Shown in pieces: positions 10,724 through 21,842 of a DNA stretch of 64,000 nucleotides. Under the pieces are notes generated by a model. It made no database searches, was not told the origin of the DNA, and worked only from the letters and a program-made list of their open reading frames with translations. The DNA comes from Imbricaverruca yamaguchii. Lineage: Eukaryota > Arthropoda > Thecostraca > Neoverrucidae. Numbering within the stretch: the stretch's first letter is position 1; every line of letters begins with the position of its first letter. The position numbers and the translations under genes are program-made. Where the stretch lies: the NCBI GenBank assembly GCA_034440575.1, contig JAOTOL010001558.1, positions 312,501 to 376,500 of the forward strand. Direction: 5' to 3'.

Positions 10724-11008
10724 TTACTTATAAGTATATGCAGCCTCCAACGTGTTTCGGGTCAGTTTCTTGACCTTGGTTACCAGGATGCTAACCTCGG
10801 CCAAATTCTGCAGATTTTCACATTCATCAATATGTGCAACGATTGCGGTACATTGTCCGTGGCACCGCACGTCGCGTTTGTGCTCGCTAATTCTTGTCTG
10901 AACCCCCTTTCCTGTTTCTCTTACATGCGTCTTTGGACATCCAAAACACGGGATTTCATACACAACACTGTTTTCTGACCAGCGGTCGGTTCTGGACCTT
11001 GCCATCAT
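10724..11008 (-). pseudogene. PLE GIY-YIG endonuclease fragment
   Basis: About 94 codons on the minus strand match the C-terminal endonuclease of Penelope-like retroelements. NSVVYEIPCFGCPKTHVRET corresponds to the conserved VYEIPC..C...YVGETGR block, followed by a TRISEHKRDV helix and a conserved histidine-containing region (AHIDECENL). The GIY-YIG domain nicks target DNA to prime reverse transcription. HVRET replaces the usual YVGET, so the first-strand motif is altered. The upstream RT frame ends six bases away (11,014) in another register, so the original single ORF is broken. Confidence 0.8.
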
Positions 11009-11013
11009 GTCTC

Positions 11014-11466
11014 CTACTTTTTTCCCGAACCGATGGTAACTTGAATTTCTACTGTTTCTAAGTGTTTGGCCATTGCCATGACATGTTTCGAGAACGGGAT
11101 TGTTAGAAACTTGTCTGGTTTCGATGTTAGTTTTCTTACTTGTTTGCTTCTTTTCCTGACATCCAGGGCCTTCTTCTTATGTTTCACTAGCGAGCCTCTT
11201 GAATATGTTAGCCTACTAAAAGTGGAATACACATGGCCAATTTCTTCAGGAAGGTAGACTTCGCTGCATATCGTGAATGCTCCCAGGAAGGATCCAATCA
11301 CAATGTCACACTTTGCTCTAGTATTGTGTGCCGAATCGAAATGAATGCACTGTACCTTGTGTGTTGTTGTTTTTTTTTGTAAGCTTTTGAAGTTGTCAAC
11401 TCTCTCGGTTTTCACTATGAGTGTGTCTAGGAGTGGGATAGCTCCTTCCGTCACTAATTCAATCAT
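11014..11466 (-). pseudogene. PLE reverse transcriptase, C-terminal part
   Basis: About 150 codons on the minus strand. IELVTEGAIPLLDTLIVKTE is the PLE version of the block near RT motif 7 (G.LPFLDT), followed by the thumb region with HKVQCIHFDSAHNTRAKCD and ICSEVYLPEEIGH. A basic linker (KHKKKALDVRKRSKQVRKL) leads to the endonuclease. The YxDD catalytic box should lie just upstream, but the upstream 100 bp is a non-coding stretch shared with copy B, and the catalytic core is absent. Confidence 0.75.
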
Positions 11467-11570
11467 GAACTGTATTCTCTCAGACTGAGAAGCTATTGAA
11501 GCTGAGAACTAGCTATCGCGAAATCGATGAAAAGCTAGATTATTACTGCCAGGTACTGGGACTTGCCCGC

Positions 11571-12290
11571 AACATGTGTACATGACTCGGAGGGTTCCCA
11601 CATCTGGTTCCCGAGTCCCGGACTGGATCCAAGTGCTTATAATTGATTGTCACGATACGCCTGGGTCGAGTCTCACCGAGGCTATTTTGAGATGAGCAAC
11701 AGGAAGGGAACGGCAGAGAGGGACGACAGCCGCACCCGACGACCGCCGATCGAGCGAGTCCACCGAGAGACACCTGGCGATCCCACAGCGGTAGACAAGA
11801 ATCGCCGAAAATCACTGCTGACAGTCACCAGTGTGTCTCAGGCAGCCGATATCTCAACAAGTAAACCGGGAATCCAGGCTTCCAGAAATTCTTCCAAAAA
11901 TACCCCTTCTGCTTTTGGCAACCAATGGGACTGTATTGTGAAGTTGTATACTATCGTCGTATGCTTGCTGGTTGTTGTGTTCGTAAATCGGTGCGTAGAT
12001 GCTGAAACGAAACTGAAACGTGTAATTTCTCCGCAAAATTAGTAAAGCATAATTTCTCGGTGCGAATAGTTTTTGAAAGCATGCCCCGAAAAGTTTCATC
12101 GACCGACTTGCTAACAATTTTAACAAAATGTGACTTGAGATGCGAGCCCAAGGTTTGAGCAAAAATATCGAACTATCATCGGGTGAGACAATATATTATG
12201 TGAGTGGCTCAAAGAAATGGAACGCAATGAAAAAGTGTAAAATTTGCGTGGGCAAAATTGTGGAACTGAAGTTTGCCTTAAACTGGTTTT
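11571..12290. other. No recognisable gene
   Basis: Unique sequence. A plus-strand frame (11647-12042) and minus-strand frames (11543-11815, 11854-12162) overlap each other, and none has recognisable motifs. Confidence 0.4.
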
Positions 12291-12291
12291 A

Positions 12292-12512
12292 AGACGAATT
12301 TCAATGCCCTTTAAAATGGATAGCATTAACGTTGAAAGCAATTCAATCGCGGAACAAGGTGAAAAGGTTATTGACAGTCATGGAAAAAAAATATTTAGTT
12401 TGTATTGACAAGTTTACATTAAATTGTAGTTTTACGGCGAATTTCAAGGCACTTTAAAATGGATGGTATCAACGCTGAAAAATTATTCAATCGCGGAAGA
12501 AGGTGAAAAGGA
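12292..12512. repeat. 140-bp direct repeat, two diverged copies
   Basis: The block CGAATTTCAATGCCCTTTAA...GGATAGCATTAACG...GAAAGCAATTCAATCGCGG at about 12,292-12,372 recurs at about 12,432-12,512 with scattered substitutions. It is probably a short satellite remnant. Confidence 0.75.
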
Positions 12513-13465
12513 AATCGGCACTCAGGGAAAAACATATTTGGGATTTCAAAATCCGCGTTAAAAGGGATATAAAATTTCAGATTTTATTTTATTCTTCCTG
12601 AACTCAATATATGGTCTGAAACATTTTCAGTAAAGAACACAAAATTATTCCCAGGGGAAACGGCATAATTATTTTCATTGGGTGACACTTTCATCAAGAT
12701 GAAAATATTGTGGCAACGATTAGACATGCATACCCATGTGTGTGTGTGGGTGTGTGCATGTGTGTGTTGTGCAAATTAGTAGAACCTTGGCGTAATGCGT
12801 GCTCAAGGTCGGGACAGTGAGCCTCGGTGCCCTGTGTGCTTCAAAGCTGTTTGGGCCAGTGGGTCACTCAGTTGAAATATCGTGCACGCTTGCGCCTCGT
12901 GCGGGCACTGGCTGCTTGAGCCGTACGCTACTCACCACTACTCAGGCCTGTGTGCCAATTGACATACCGTGACGGATCATGCGAGCGCGGTGGCTTGTGT
13001 GAAGCAGCAGAATGTAGTAGAATGGATGCTGTAGTAGAATGCGCATATAATCCAACTGGTGGTAGAACTCGGTCCCATGCTCCCAGCCCTTGTATCCATT
13101 CGCTGAACCCCGACTGTTCCCGGAATATATCCACCTGTTCAGTTTGGTGAAGACGACTAACTTCTCTCGATCGGCAGGTCAGCACGTGTCTAACGGCACC
13201 ACCGAGCTCATGTCATTACAGACTACAGATCTGCAATGGATAAATGGGCAAACTCCAGGTGGCGCATGCACAGCAGTACCGGCGCGTCTGATCGCGTGTA
13301 CTGGTCAGCCCACTCTCGGGCGTCCCGTCCGACTATGACGTCAGGCATTGTTGATTCGAAGGTTGTGACTGTGTCGATCTTGGCATCACCATTTAATTCT
13401 TGAGACTCTGTGTCAGTGTACGCCGCTTTGGCTCATTTATGAGCCCTGTACAATATAAGAGCATT
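12513..13465. other. No recognisable gene
   Basis: Unique sequence with a short GT-rich patch at about 12,737-12,770. The open frames are short and overlap on both strands. No supported feature. Confidence 0.4.
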
Positions 13466-14760
13466 AATGATTGTTGGTTTGAGAAGCTGTCCGAATTGAA
13501 AATTCGGAGACTGAGAGAAGCCATTGAATTTGAGAACTAATTATCGCGAATCTGAGGAAAAGTCTATCGGAAAGGAAAAGACTATCGCTGGCAGGCAACT
13601 GGGATTTGCCTACACTTGGCGAACCCATGGCTAATCCGCTGTACTGAACATATTCTTCATCATGGGAAAAAATGACCAACATTTCATGCAGAAGGTTTGG
13701 TCTCCAGCCTTGCGATTACTTCTGAGGTGTTTTAACATGCGTTGTGTATTGTTCCCGGCGCGCTTGTGAGGGGGTTTGGCTTTGTTTTCGCCAAAGTATG
13801 TAAAGTGCTCCGGATGCCGGAAGTGATTGCGCGCATCGGTATGCCGTCTTTGTGAATTTTGTGTAAGCCTTGCATGCGAGGATCCTTTTAATAGATGTAA
13901 TAGCGTTTTACTTCGGTTTGAATTCCTTCTCAATTTCCGTGTCTTCTGATTGAATATTTTGTTTCGCATTCTGCATGGTTGCCATTTTTCTTTTCGTGTT
14001 TTGTGCTATCACTGAGCATGCCATTCATCTTGCTGAAGTAATGACGTTGGTTTATGATTACTATTCCGCCACCTTTTTCTGTCTGTGTTACGAGCAGACT
14101 GTAGTCGTTCGCAACATTCCGAGGTGCTCGAATATATCTCTCGGGCATAATACTTGGTTCTTTGTCAGCCAATGCCTTACAAAAGGCCAAAATCCCCCGC
14201 ATGAATCATGCATCTGTATCATTTGCTTTGCAATCGTGACTCTCATGTTCCGCAAATGAGCATTTGTCTTTCCCTGAGTCAAATTTGAGACTCAATGACA
14301 ACGCTTATTTTTCTTCGTTCGATAGTGTTCGTGATCATAAATTCACTACGATGTCGACTTTTCCGGCGTCCTTCCAGGGACTGTTTTGACAAAGGTAACC
14401 GAATTTTCTTTTAAGTTTCTTTCGTTGTTCCTGATTGAATTTCCTGAGTTTCGATTGTAGATGATTTCGAAGAGTAGCTCTTGTTCTTTCCTCTTTAGGT
14501 ATGCAAATCTGGCTTCTGAATTCACTACAAGTTTCTTCTAGAAATCTTCTCGCTGCATCAGTAAATGGTTTGTAATCACTTATCAACTGTTTCGGAGCTG
14601 ATCGGGGAAGCACATATTTGGCAATACAATCTTTAAGAAACTTCAGTCGATTAAAATTACTTGAAATCTTACTCTGAATATTGAACACGGTTATCTCCAA
14701 ATAAGCGCGTCCACCAAAATCGTTTGCAAATGTGAAGTATCCATATGGCAAATATGAATA
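13466..14760 (-). mobile_element. Penelope-like element, copy B (5' part)
   Basis: On the minus strand this copy starts with the terminal-repeat sequence at 14,728-14,760 and then encodes the PLE N-terminal region and RT motifs up to GLAMGSP (near 13,625). There it switches to the same non-coding stretch seen upstream in copy A, and stops near 13,465. The reading frame is broken several times. It lies directly downstream of the 3' end of copy C, giving a head-to-tail pair. Confidence 0.82.
13631..14202 (-). pseudogene. PLE reverse transcriptase N-half, copy B, frameshifted
   Basis: Two overlapping minus-strand frames carry consecutive RT sequence: first PSIMPERYIRAPRNVANDYS and TEKGGGIVIINQRHYFSKM, then HFRHPEHFTYFGENKAKPPH. 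These correspond to the fingers and early palm of the PLE RT and align with copy D on the opposite strand. The frame then reaches a stop shortly before AMGSP. It cannot encode an intact RT. Confidence 0.7.
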
Positions 14761-14790
14761 TCGATGATTGGTGAATAAATACGTCAACAA
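14335..14790 (-). pseudogene. PLE N-terminal region, copy B
   Basis: About 150 codons on the minus strand. RLKFLKDCIAKYVLPRSAPK, ISDYKPFTDAARRFLEETC and the following basic helix match the conserved N-terminal region found before the RT in Penelope-like proteins. It begins within the terminal repeat (the YSYLPYGYFTF frame, like that of the fragment at 10,465) and runs into a stop near 14,335. The RT continues in other frames: NDYSLLVTQTEKGGGIVI at about 14,110 and the PHKRAGNNTQ region at about 13,760. Confidence 0.75.
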
Positions 14791-15282
14791 AACACTAGAT
14801 TACCTTTATTGTACAAACATTCCGGCATCAAGGGGTTTCTGCAGTATGCACGTACGAAGTTATACAGCATCCAAGTAGCTTCCAATCGAATAATTATTAA
14901 AACACGTGCTGTTTCATGGTGGCCTTTCATTGGCCTCATGGCCGCTAACATCGCCGCAGGCTTTGCCCAATTGACAGATCTTGCTCTCGCATTCACCGTA
15001 ATGCGTGAACTTATATACGCAGCCTCTAACTTCCTTCGAGTCCGTTTGTTGACATTGGTTACCAAGATGCTAGCCTCGGCCAAATTCGACAGATTTCAGA
15101 TTCGTCAATATGTGCAACGATTGCGTTTCATTGTCTGGGCACTGCACGTCGCATTTGAGCTCGCTAATTCTTGTCTGAGCCCCTCCCTGTTCCTCCTGCA
15201 TTCGTTTTTGGTCATCTAGAACACGGGATTTTATGAGCCACTGTTTTCCGACCAATAGAAGATTCTGGGCCTTGCCATCATG
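14766..15282 (-). mobile_element. Penelope-like element, copy C (3' endonuclease end)
   Basis: The minus strand carries a decayed GIY-YIG endonuclease (SENSGS, then TRISELKCDVQCPDNETQSL, then ASILVTNVNKRTRRKLEAAY) aligning with copy A at 10,740-11,008. It then has the 3' region with a degenerate hammerhead and the end sequence TGACGTATTTATTCACCAAT (reverse complement of 14,765-14,785). At 15,282 the alignment stops abruptly and copy D begins in the opposite orientation. Confidence 0.78.
14803..14857 (-). ncRNA. Degenerate hammerhead-like motif, PLE copy C
   Basis: It aligns with the copy A motif. CTGCAGA replaces CTGAAGA, CCCCTTGATGCCGGAATG replaces stem II plus GAAA, and TTTGTACAATAAAGG is retained. 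Core positions are mutated and stem II no longer pairs, so it should be inactive. Confidence 0.4.
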
Positions 15283-15938
15283 CCCTTACACGAATGCTAT
15301 CGAACTAAAGAAAGAAGCGATGTCATTGGGCCTCAAATTGTGCTCGGGAGAAGACTCATTTGCTGAGCATGTGAACCACAATTGCAAAGCAAATGATAGT
15401 GATGCACATAAAGGATTCATGCAAGGTATTTTGGCGTTTTGTAAGGCATTAGCTGCTAAGAACCAAACATTATGCCGAAGGGACATCTACAAACACCTCG
15501 GAATTTTACAAACAACAGTGCGCTCGTAACACAGGCAGACAGAGGTGACGGAATAGCAATCATAAGCCAACGTGGTTACTTCAGCAAGATAAACACTCGG
15601 TGATAGCGCACCTTATGAAAAGAAAAATGGCGGGAATGCAGAAAAACAGAACAAAACATTAAATCAGAAGGCACGGAAATTGCTGAGAAAATCAAAGCGA
15701 GGTAAAACGCTACTACATCTATTAGAAGGATCTCCTGCAGCTCCTCGCATGAAATGCTTGCACAAATTCACAAAGACAGCGTACCGATGCGCCCGATCAC
15801 TTCCGGCATCGAAAGCGTTTCGCATCCGTTGGCGAAAGCAAAGCCAAACCCCTCACAAGCGCGCTGGGATCAATACACAACGCGCATGTTACAAACACCG
15901 CAGAAGTAATCGCAAGGTTCGAGACCAGTGATGTAGCA

Positions 15939-16062
15939 CATATGAATTTCGTTAGCTTCGATGTGAAATCGTTGTTCCCCAATGTGCCGATGGATAAAGT
16001 TTTGGAAGTGGCAAAGGAATTGATTGATCTTAAAGACGACATCAAGCTACCACTTCCGTAAT
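15939..16062 (+). pseudogene. PLE RT palm fragment, copy D
   Basis: One frame reads DVAHMNFVSFDVKSLFPNVP, then MDKVLEVAKELIDLKDDIKL. FVSFDVKSLFPNVP is the RT motif carrying the first catalytic aspartate in Penelope-like enzymes. The reading frame is closed soon after (LPLP, stop). Confidence 0.75.
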
Positions 16063-16726
16063 TACATCACTTGGAACTAGTTACCTTATCAGTGAAATGT
16101 TGGTCATTTTCTTTCATTGATGAAGCATCGCCATCGCCAGTACAGTCGATTAGCCATGGGTTCACCATGAATGCGAGGTACAGTTCCTTTCAAATATAGT
16201 TTTTAGAGAATGGAGTTTTAGACACATTGATGCGTCCTAGTGGATCCACCACAATCTACAGACCTGACGAGAAAGATGGAAGAGCTCAACAAAGTTAACA
16301 AGAGAATGTAGTTCACAAATGAATTAGAAACGGAAGGAACTGCCCCATTTCTGGACACCCTATGGTGAAAACGCAGGCGGTTTTCTACTTCAAAGTTTAC
16401 AGAAATTCAACAAATAAAGGAGAATGCGTTCATTTTGTATTCAGAACATAACGATGGAGTAGAGATTGGCATTGTGATTTGGTTCTTCCTGAGAGTATTC
16501 AAAATTTGCAGCGAAGTCTACCTTCCTGATGTAATTGGCCATATTTATTCCAGTTTTAGTGTGCAAGATATCCAAGAGGCTGGCTAGAGAAAATTAAGAA
16601 GAAGGAAGAAGGAAAGAAGAAGAAAGAAGAAGAAAGAAAAAGTTACTTAGGAAAAGAAGCGAAGAAGTAAGATAAGTAACATCGAAACCAGAAAAGTTTC
16701 TAAAAATTATATTCTCCGAGCATGCC

Positions 16727-17023
16727 ATGCCAATGGCCAAACGCCTAGAAACATCAGAAATTAAAGTTATCATCAGTTACTGGAAGGGAGCAGGAGACAT
16801 GATGGCAAGACATAGAACCGACCGTGAGTCAGAAAACAGTATCGTGTATGAAATTCCGTGTTCTGGATGTACAAAAGCGTATGTAGAAGAAACAGGGAGG
16901 GGATTCATACAAGAAATGTCGAGCGCGAACGCAGCGTGCGATGCCACTGACAATGTAACGCAGTCGTACATATTCACGAATGTGAAAATCTGCCAAATTC
17001 GGCTGATGTTAGCATACCGGTAA
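16727..17023 (+). pseudogene. PLE GIY-YIG endonuclease, copy D
   Basis: 98 codons that include NSIVYEIPCSGCTKAYVEET, the endonuclease core; YVEET is closer to the consensus YVGET than in copy A. The helix that should read TRxSEHKRDV is shifted to FIQEMSSANAACDATD, with a frame error inside. It is preceded by the same basic linker and MAKRLETSEIKV block as copy A. Confidence 0.78.
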
Positions 17024-17147
17024 CCAATATCAACAAATTGACACGAAAGATGTCAGAGGCTGCCTATATAAGTGCACTCGATGCAGTGAATTCGAGAGGA
17101 TGATTTGTCAATTTGGCGATGGACCTGCAGCGATGTTAGTGACCAGG

Positions 17148-17176
17148 AAACGCCGACCGTGAAACAGTCGGCGTTT
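17148..17176. repeat. Inverted repeat inside PLE copy D, 10-bp arms
   Basis: AAACGCCGAC, spacer CGTGAAACA, then GTCGGCGTTT. Copy C reads straight from GAAACAG to CACGTG at this place. Copy D has about 19 extra bases beginning TCGGCGTTT, so the right arm is a templated inverted insertion. Confidence 0.85.
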
Positions 17177-17243
17177 AAAAAAGCAGCACGTGTTATTAAT
17201 GATAATTCGACTCAAAGTTACTTGGATATTTTCTAATTTTGCA

Positions 17244-17296
17244 TGTGTATAATGAAGAAGACCCTTCAGGGCGAAAGGCCTATAAAATAAAGGTCA
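17244..17296 (+). ncRNA. Degenerate hammerhead-like motif, PLE copy D
   Basis: ATGAAGA (first core C changed to A), then AGACCC-TTCA-GGGC, an intact GAAA, and GGCCTATAAAATAAAGG. It is the homologous site of the copy A motif. The lost C of CUGANGA makes cleavage unlikely. Confidence 0.42.
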
Positions 17297-17357
17297 TGTT
17301 CCGTTTATTTGACGTATTTATTCACCAACCATAATTATTAACATGTACATATATACA

Positions 17358-17359
<2 letters not shown>

Positions 17360-17411
<52 letters not shown>

Positions 17412-17472
17412 TATATATATATACCTATATATACATATACATATATATGTGCATACATATATATAAATATGC

Positions 17473-17504
<32 letters not shown>

Positions 17505-17507
17505 GCA
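17360..17507. repeat. (AT)n microsatellite, interrupted
   Basis: Long runs of AT are interrupted by GC and TAC variants. Open frames across it (isoleucine/tyrosine repeats) are artefacts. Confidence 0.95.
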
Positions 17508-18015
17508 TAGACCTATCCGGCAGTCTGTTGGAGGAACCTCTGAGTGAGGCAACTACGGCGCACAGAGCCAGTCTATGAGCGTGGCGCAGTCGAGGAAGCG
17601 CCCGCATGGCGCGCCCTGTACATCAATTCACGCGGCCACATCAAGGTAAAACCAGCTCCACGCCAAGGCCATGACAATCGATACAGGGCAGCACTGGACG
17701 CAAGACCAATGGCGACGCACTCGCTGGCCGACAGCTTTTGTGTGCAAAACTCAGCGTTCGCAAGTCTGAAGCTAACACTCGCAAATGGACAACGCACGCG
17801 GTGGGCGTTTGCTGATTTCGAGTGGCGGAGCAGATGGAGCTCTGGTGTGTGTGTGTCCATGACACTCCTGTCTTGTGTGTCTGCGGTATGGCTCCCCTGT
17901 CTGAAATTCGCCTCACTTGGTCAGAGCCAATCCCGTGTGGCTCACGTCCCGGGGGTTGTCGCATGCATGCGTGAATCGGCTGCGTTGGTAGGTAGTGTGC
18001 GATTTACTGTAGATT

Positions 18016-18264
<249 letters not shown>

Positions 18265-18724
18265 TAGTTCACAGTTTTACTAAGCCGGCGGTCGAAGAAA
18301 GCCCACGTCCGTACCGGTAGAAGGAAGTCGTCTCTAGGAAAGACACTCATATTGCATCCTGTTTTGGTCCAAGGCATTGGCAAGTTCAGAAAGATCAAGT
18401 TATTTTGGCTCGATGGATTACTACTTACGGTATGTCCGTCATACTCCACAGAGAAGCCGTATTTCGTAAATAGCGCCATCAAAGCGCACAAGCGTATTGC
18501 AACACAATCCGCCTCAAGTAAAATTGGTTACACCATTGCTGAAGTCTGAATCTTTCACGAATTTTGTTCACGTGCCTCAGAACTGAATGCACCATGCTGA
18601 ATTGGTGCGAGATTGCATAAGTGGTGTAGCGTGCGGTAGCGTGCGGTGTCATTGCGGTGCCTCAACTATTTCGCCCAGCTTGTGGGACACAAATGCTCTG
18701 GGCGATACCTCCTGTGCCATTATT

Positions 18725-19264
18725 GTATCAGGCCGGCCGGCCGACCGACCCCGGGGCGCAATGTACCAAAGTCTGTACCTGTCAGGACACAGCACTAGCC
18801 GACCGACTCCAGGACGCAATGTACCAAAGTCTGTACCTGTCAGGACACAGCACTAGCCGACCGACTCCAGGACGCAATGTACCGAAGTATGTACCTATCA
18901 GGACACAGCGCTAGCCGGCCGACTCCGGGACGCAATGTACCGAAGTCTGTACCTGTCAGGACACAGCACTAGCCGGCCGACTCCGGGACGCAATGTACCG
19001 AAGTCTGTACCTGTCAGGACACAGCACTAGCCGGCCGACCCCGGAGCGCAATGTACCGAAGTCTGTACCTGTCAGGACACAGCGCTAGCCGGCCGACTCC
19101 GGGACGCAATGTACCGAAATTTGTACCTGTCAGGACACAGCACTAGCCGGCCGACTCCAGGACGCAATGTACCGAAGTCTGTACCTGTCAGGACACAGCG
19201 CTAGCCGGCCGACTCCGGGACGCAATGTACCGAAGTCTGTACCTGTCAGGACACAGCACTAGCC
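18725..19264. repeat. 58-bp minisatellite, about 9 copies
   Basis: The unit runs CGCAATGTACCGAAGTCTGT, ACCTGTCAGGACACAGCACT, AGCCGGCCGACTCCGGGA. The period of 58 was measured at 18,757 and 18,815. Copies differ by few substitutions (ACCAAAG or ACCGAAG, CACTAG or CGCTAG), so the array is young. Confidence 0.96.
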
Positions 19265-20840
19265 GGATTTCCTCGACGAATATCGAGGAATGCTTCGATG
19301 GCGTTTTGTTCAATTGACGGATTTGAATTGTGTGCACGCTCGTCCGTAATTTCATGATATCGGTAATTTCACGCCATGAAACCACTCGCTTGATGAAGGA
19401 CGGGCTATCATCCATTGTATTATGCATACTTAATCACTGCTCCCATACACCTAATTCATTCACTTAGTTCGTGGGTTCATGCATGATATTTATTCTGTCT
19501 GAACCACACAGGCCATCAGGACACGGGCGGCGGAACGCATCGCGACAAGTGGGCACTCATTTCGGTCCTCTTTCGACACTGTATTCTTTTTGACATCTTT
19601 TCGGTAGCGTAGTAGTTGGCGTTTGCGACAATTTGCTGTCACTCACGCGACTAATTTTGTTTTGTTTTCCGCTGCATTTACAGCTGCGGATGATGGTGCC
19701 TGGCGGCACGGGCGCAAGTAAGGCTTAGGTTAATTTTGTCGTGCAAGGTCATAGTGGTACCATGAAATTTTCGAAATACGACGCCCTTCCACCTAAAGGA
19801 GGGTCACCATTTAGCTGCTTGCAACATTGGTTAATGCTACACATTTTTCGACTGATTTCTTGTGAGAGACAAATGTTTGTTGCCGGTATTTATTCGGCCT
19901 AATATTTATTTATGGCTTTACTTCCCAAAGTTCGGCAATGTGATTGTGGCTTCTAATAAATATCTTGTTTACGCAATATCAATAATCAATGCACAGTACT
20001 GGAAGAAGCCAAAGTACGCCATACCAGGAGTGATTTGGTCATTTCCAGCCTGACATACTAGCGTTCAGGCTGAAAGTAACGAAGCGCTTCACCAAGGCCT
20101 CAGATAAACAACCTAACGCCGGAGCGGGACGTAATTACTGGCGACGCACCAGCCAGTTTGCAGTGGGGCAATGGAAAAAAACACATTCGGACAATCTTTA
20201 CAATATTTAAATAGCAATATTACAACAAAACATAAATATTATTATGCATAATGAAACAGGAAACCTAATTTCCATTCAAACCACGTCGCACAGAAGTCAC
20301 ACAAAGCTATCTTACGTCTTCTTAATATCAACCCAGTTCAGAAAGTTGCATCCATCCAAACTCATTAAAATACAATGTGAACATTCAAACTCCAGCTGTA
20401 TCGCTTCAGCGCGCTGGTCACAAAAGCAGCGCGGCACGATGTGCGGCGGACATAAATATGCGGCCGATATAATGAAAACGATCTTGGTAGCACACCTGGC
20501 ATCATTACGGTGCAGCGCTTGCTATTTGCCAGTCGTCAGGCGGGTATGCCTAACAATTGCTAATATTCAGAGCGCCTCTGTGATTAGCAGGCATTCAGCA
20601 GCTTGGCGTCACGCTATCTGACGTCAACCCGGCTTCTCTGATTTGCCAGTGTACTGGCAGCGCAGACTTCGGTAAATTGATGCCGAGGCGCACAGGTCAC
20701 GTGACGTGACGTAGCACCACGTGTCCGGCAGCTAACGGAATCCATGCGACTACCTGCGTGAAAATGCGAAGTGCATCTACAAAGCAGCTCTCTGAGCAGA
20801 ACACCACCACACAAGAAATGATATGATGAAAATTGGTAAA
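19265..20840. other. No recognisable gene
   Basis: Unique sequence. A 125-codon plus-strand frame (20,244-20,621) has no motif and no coding-like composition. A short imperfect inverted repeat (CAGCCTGA and TCAGGCTG) lies at about 20,045-20,075. Nothing else is supported. Confidence 0.4.
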
Positions 20841-20847
20841 AGTCATG

Positions 20848-20856
20848 TATAAATAG
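20848..20856 (+). promoter_or_regulatory. Possible TATA box
   Basis: TATAAATAG is a full consensus TATA element, with AGTGCAGAT about 30 bases downstream as a possible initiator. The only open frame nearby on this strand starts at 20,929 (63 codons, with a hydrophobic GRFLGFLGFIGFF stretch). I have no further support, and a TATA match alone is weak evidence. Confidence 0.22.
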
Positions 20857-21842
20857 CAGACCCAATTCTGAGTGCAGATATTATAGCTTGAAACGTTGTA
20901 ACAAACACGGCATTCGAGTCTGATTACCGTGGTAGTCGGGCCGGCCGAAATGGACCGAGTTAGCTTTGATAGAGTGAGGCTGGGTAGGTTTTTAGGTTTT
21001 TTAGGTTTTATAGGGTTTTTTCTTCAATTGTCGTCCCCCATATCAGATGCAGCAGCAGCCTATCTCCTTTGGCTGTATGCACCTTCATTGGATCTTTCAA
21101 TGTATGGCATTCCTTGGTGAGCTGCCCATAGATCAAGGCACCCAACACAAGGGTTCCCCGGGATACAAAGAACAATGCAAACTGATGTGATTATATAAAT
21201 ACAATTTGCGTCCCATCTGTTTTTTTTCCTTTCATTTTGCAGATAGACCACCACCAATTAGTAGAAAGGAAATGCGACCCTGGGAAATCCGCGGACTGAT
21301 AGCAAGCTAGTAACGCCCACAGAGTTCCCACGGTCACAAAATGAAAATGTTATGGGAGTACAGAAATGTTGAAAACAGATTCATATGGAGATGTCTCATG
21401 CAGAATAACGTAGGTGTGTACCAGCCTACCAATATCCTTTGACACAAAAAAAGTCCAATCAATCACATACATTTGTACACTTTCGTATATCAACACTGAT
21501 ACCAAATCTAACAGGGTGCAACCTTTAAAGCTACCTTTGGGAATTGTATGAGCTATAGTCTGACTTCAGTTTTCCTTTGATTTACATAATTCCATAAAGT
21601 GACGTCTGATGCATTTCTTTAGCACATCCTTTTTCCTTGGTACTTGCTGAATACTGGGAAATATTTTGCATATGATATTGTTCCACGATTTTGGAGCAGA
21701 GTGAGTAATAGCATATAGCTTTTGTTGTCGATGGGTAAATGGTATGGAGAAATGTTGAATGATTCTTGTACTAGGTGTTGTATATCGAAAAAAAAGTCAG
21801 TCATAGCATGTGGCAATGCGTCATTGACAAATTTGTGCAGAA

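Larger units (their letters stand above)
10470..11570 (-). mobile_element. Penelope-like element, copy A (3' part)
   Basis: This minus-strand fragment carries, in order, a shared non-coding stretch (11,470-11,570), the C-terminal part of the reverse transcriptase, a GIY-YIG endonuclease, and a 3' end with a hammerhead-like ribozyme. At its 3' edge it runs directly into TGTGAAGTATCCATATGGCA (10,465-10,490). The same sequence forms the 5' end of copy B and sits at the B/C join, so a tail-to-head arrangement with the PLE terminal repeat is visible. The 5' part, including RT motifs 1-3, is missing here. Confidence 0.85.
15283..17325 (+). mobile_element. Penelope-like element, copy D (5'-truncated)
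   Basis: This plus-strand copy starts about 400 bp into the element and joins copy C head-to-head. RT pieces include LCRRDIYKHLGILQTT, FVSFDVKSLFPNVPMDKVLE (a clear RT motif), LAMGS, and a FLDTL equivalent near 16,355. A purine-rich lysine linker (16,590-16,665) and a GIY-YIG frame (16,727-17,023) follow. The 3' end matches copy C, up to TTTGACGTATTTATTCACCA at about 17,310-17,330. Many stops and shifts make it a pseudogene. The YxDD segment appears to be deleted between 16,250 and 16,320. Confidence 0.82.

Noticed and set aside
18725..19264. CRISPR-like appearance of the 58-bp array
   Set aside because: The units are contiguous without unique spacers. This is a minisatellite in a eukaryotic genome.
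20244..20621. 125-codon plus-strand frame
   Set aside because: No recognisable domain and no splice or promoter context.
20980..21020. TTTTTAGGTTTTTTAGG as an interstitial arthropod telomere repeat (TTAGG)
   Set aside because: Only two or three imperfect units with extra T; not a convincing TTAGG array.
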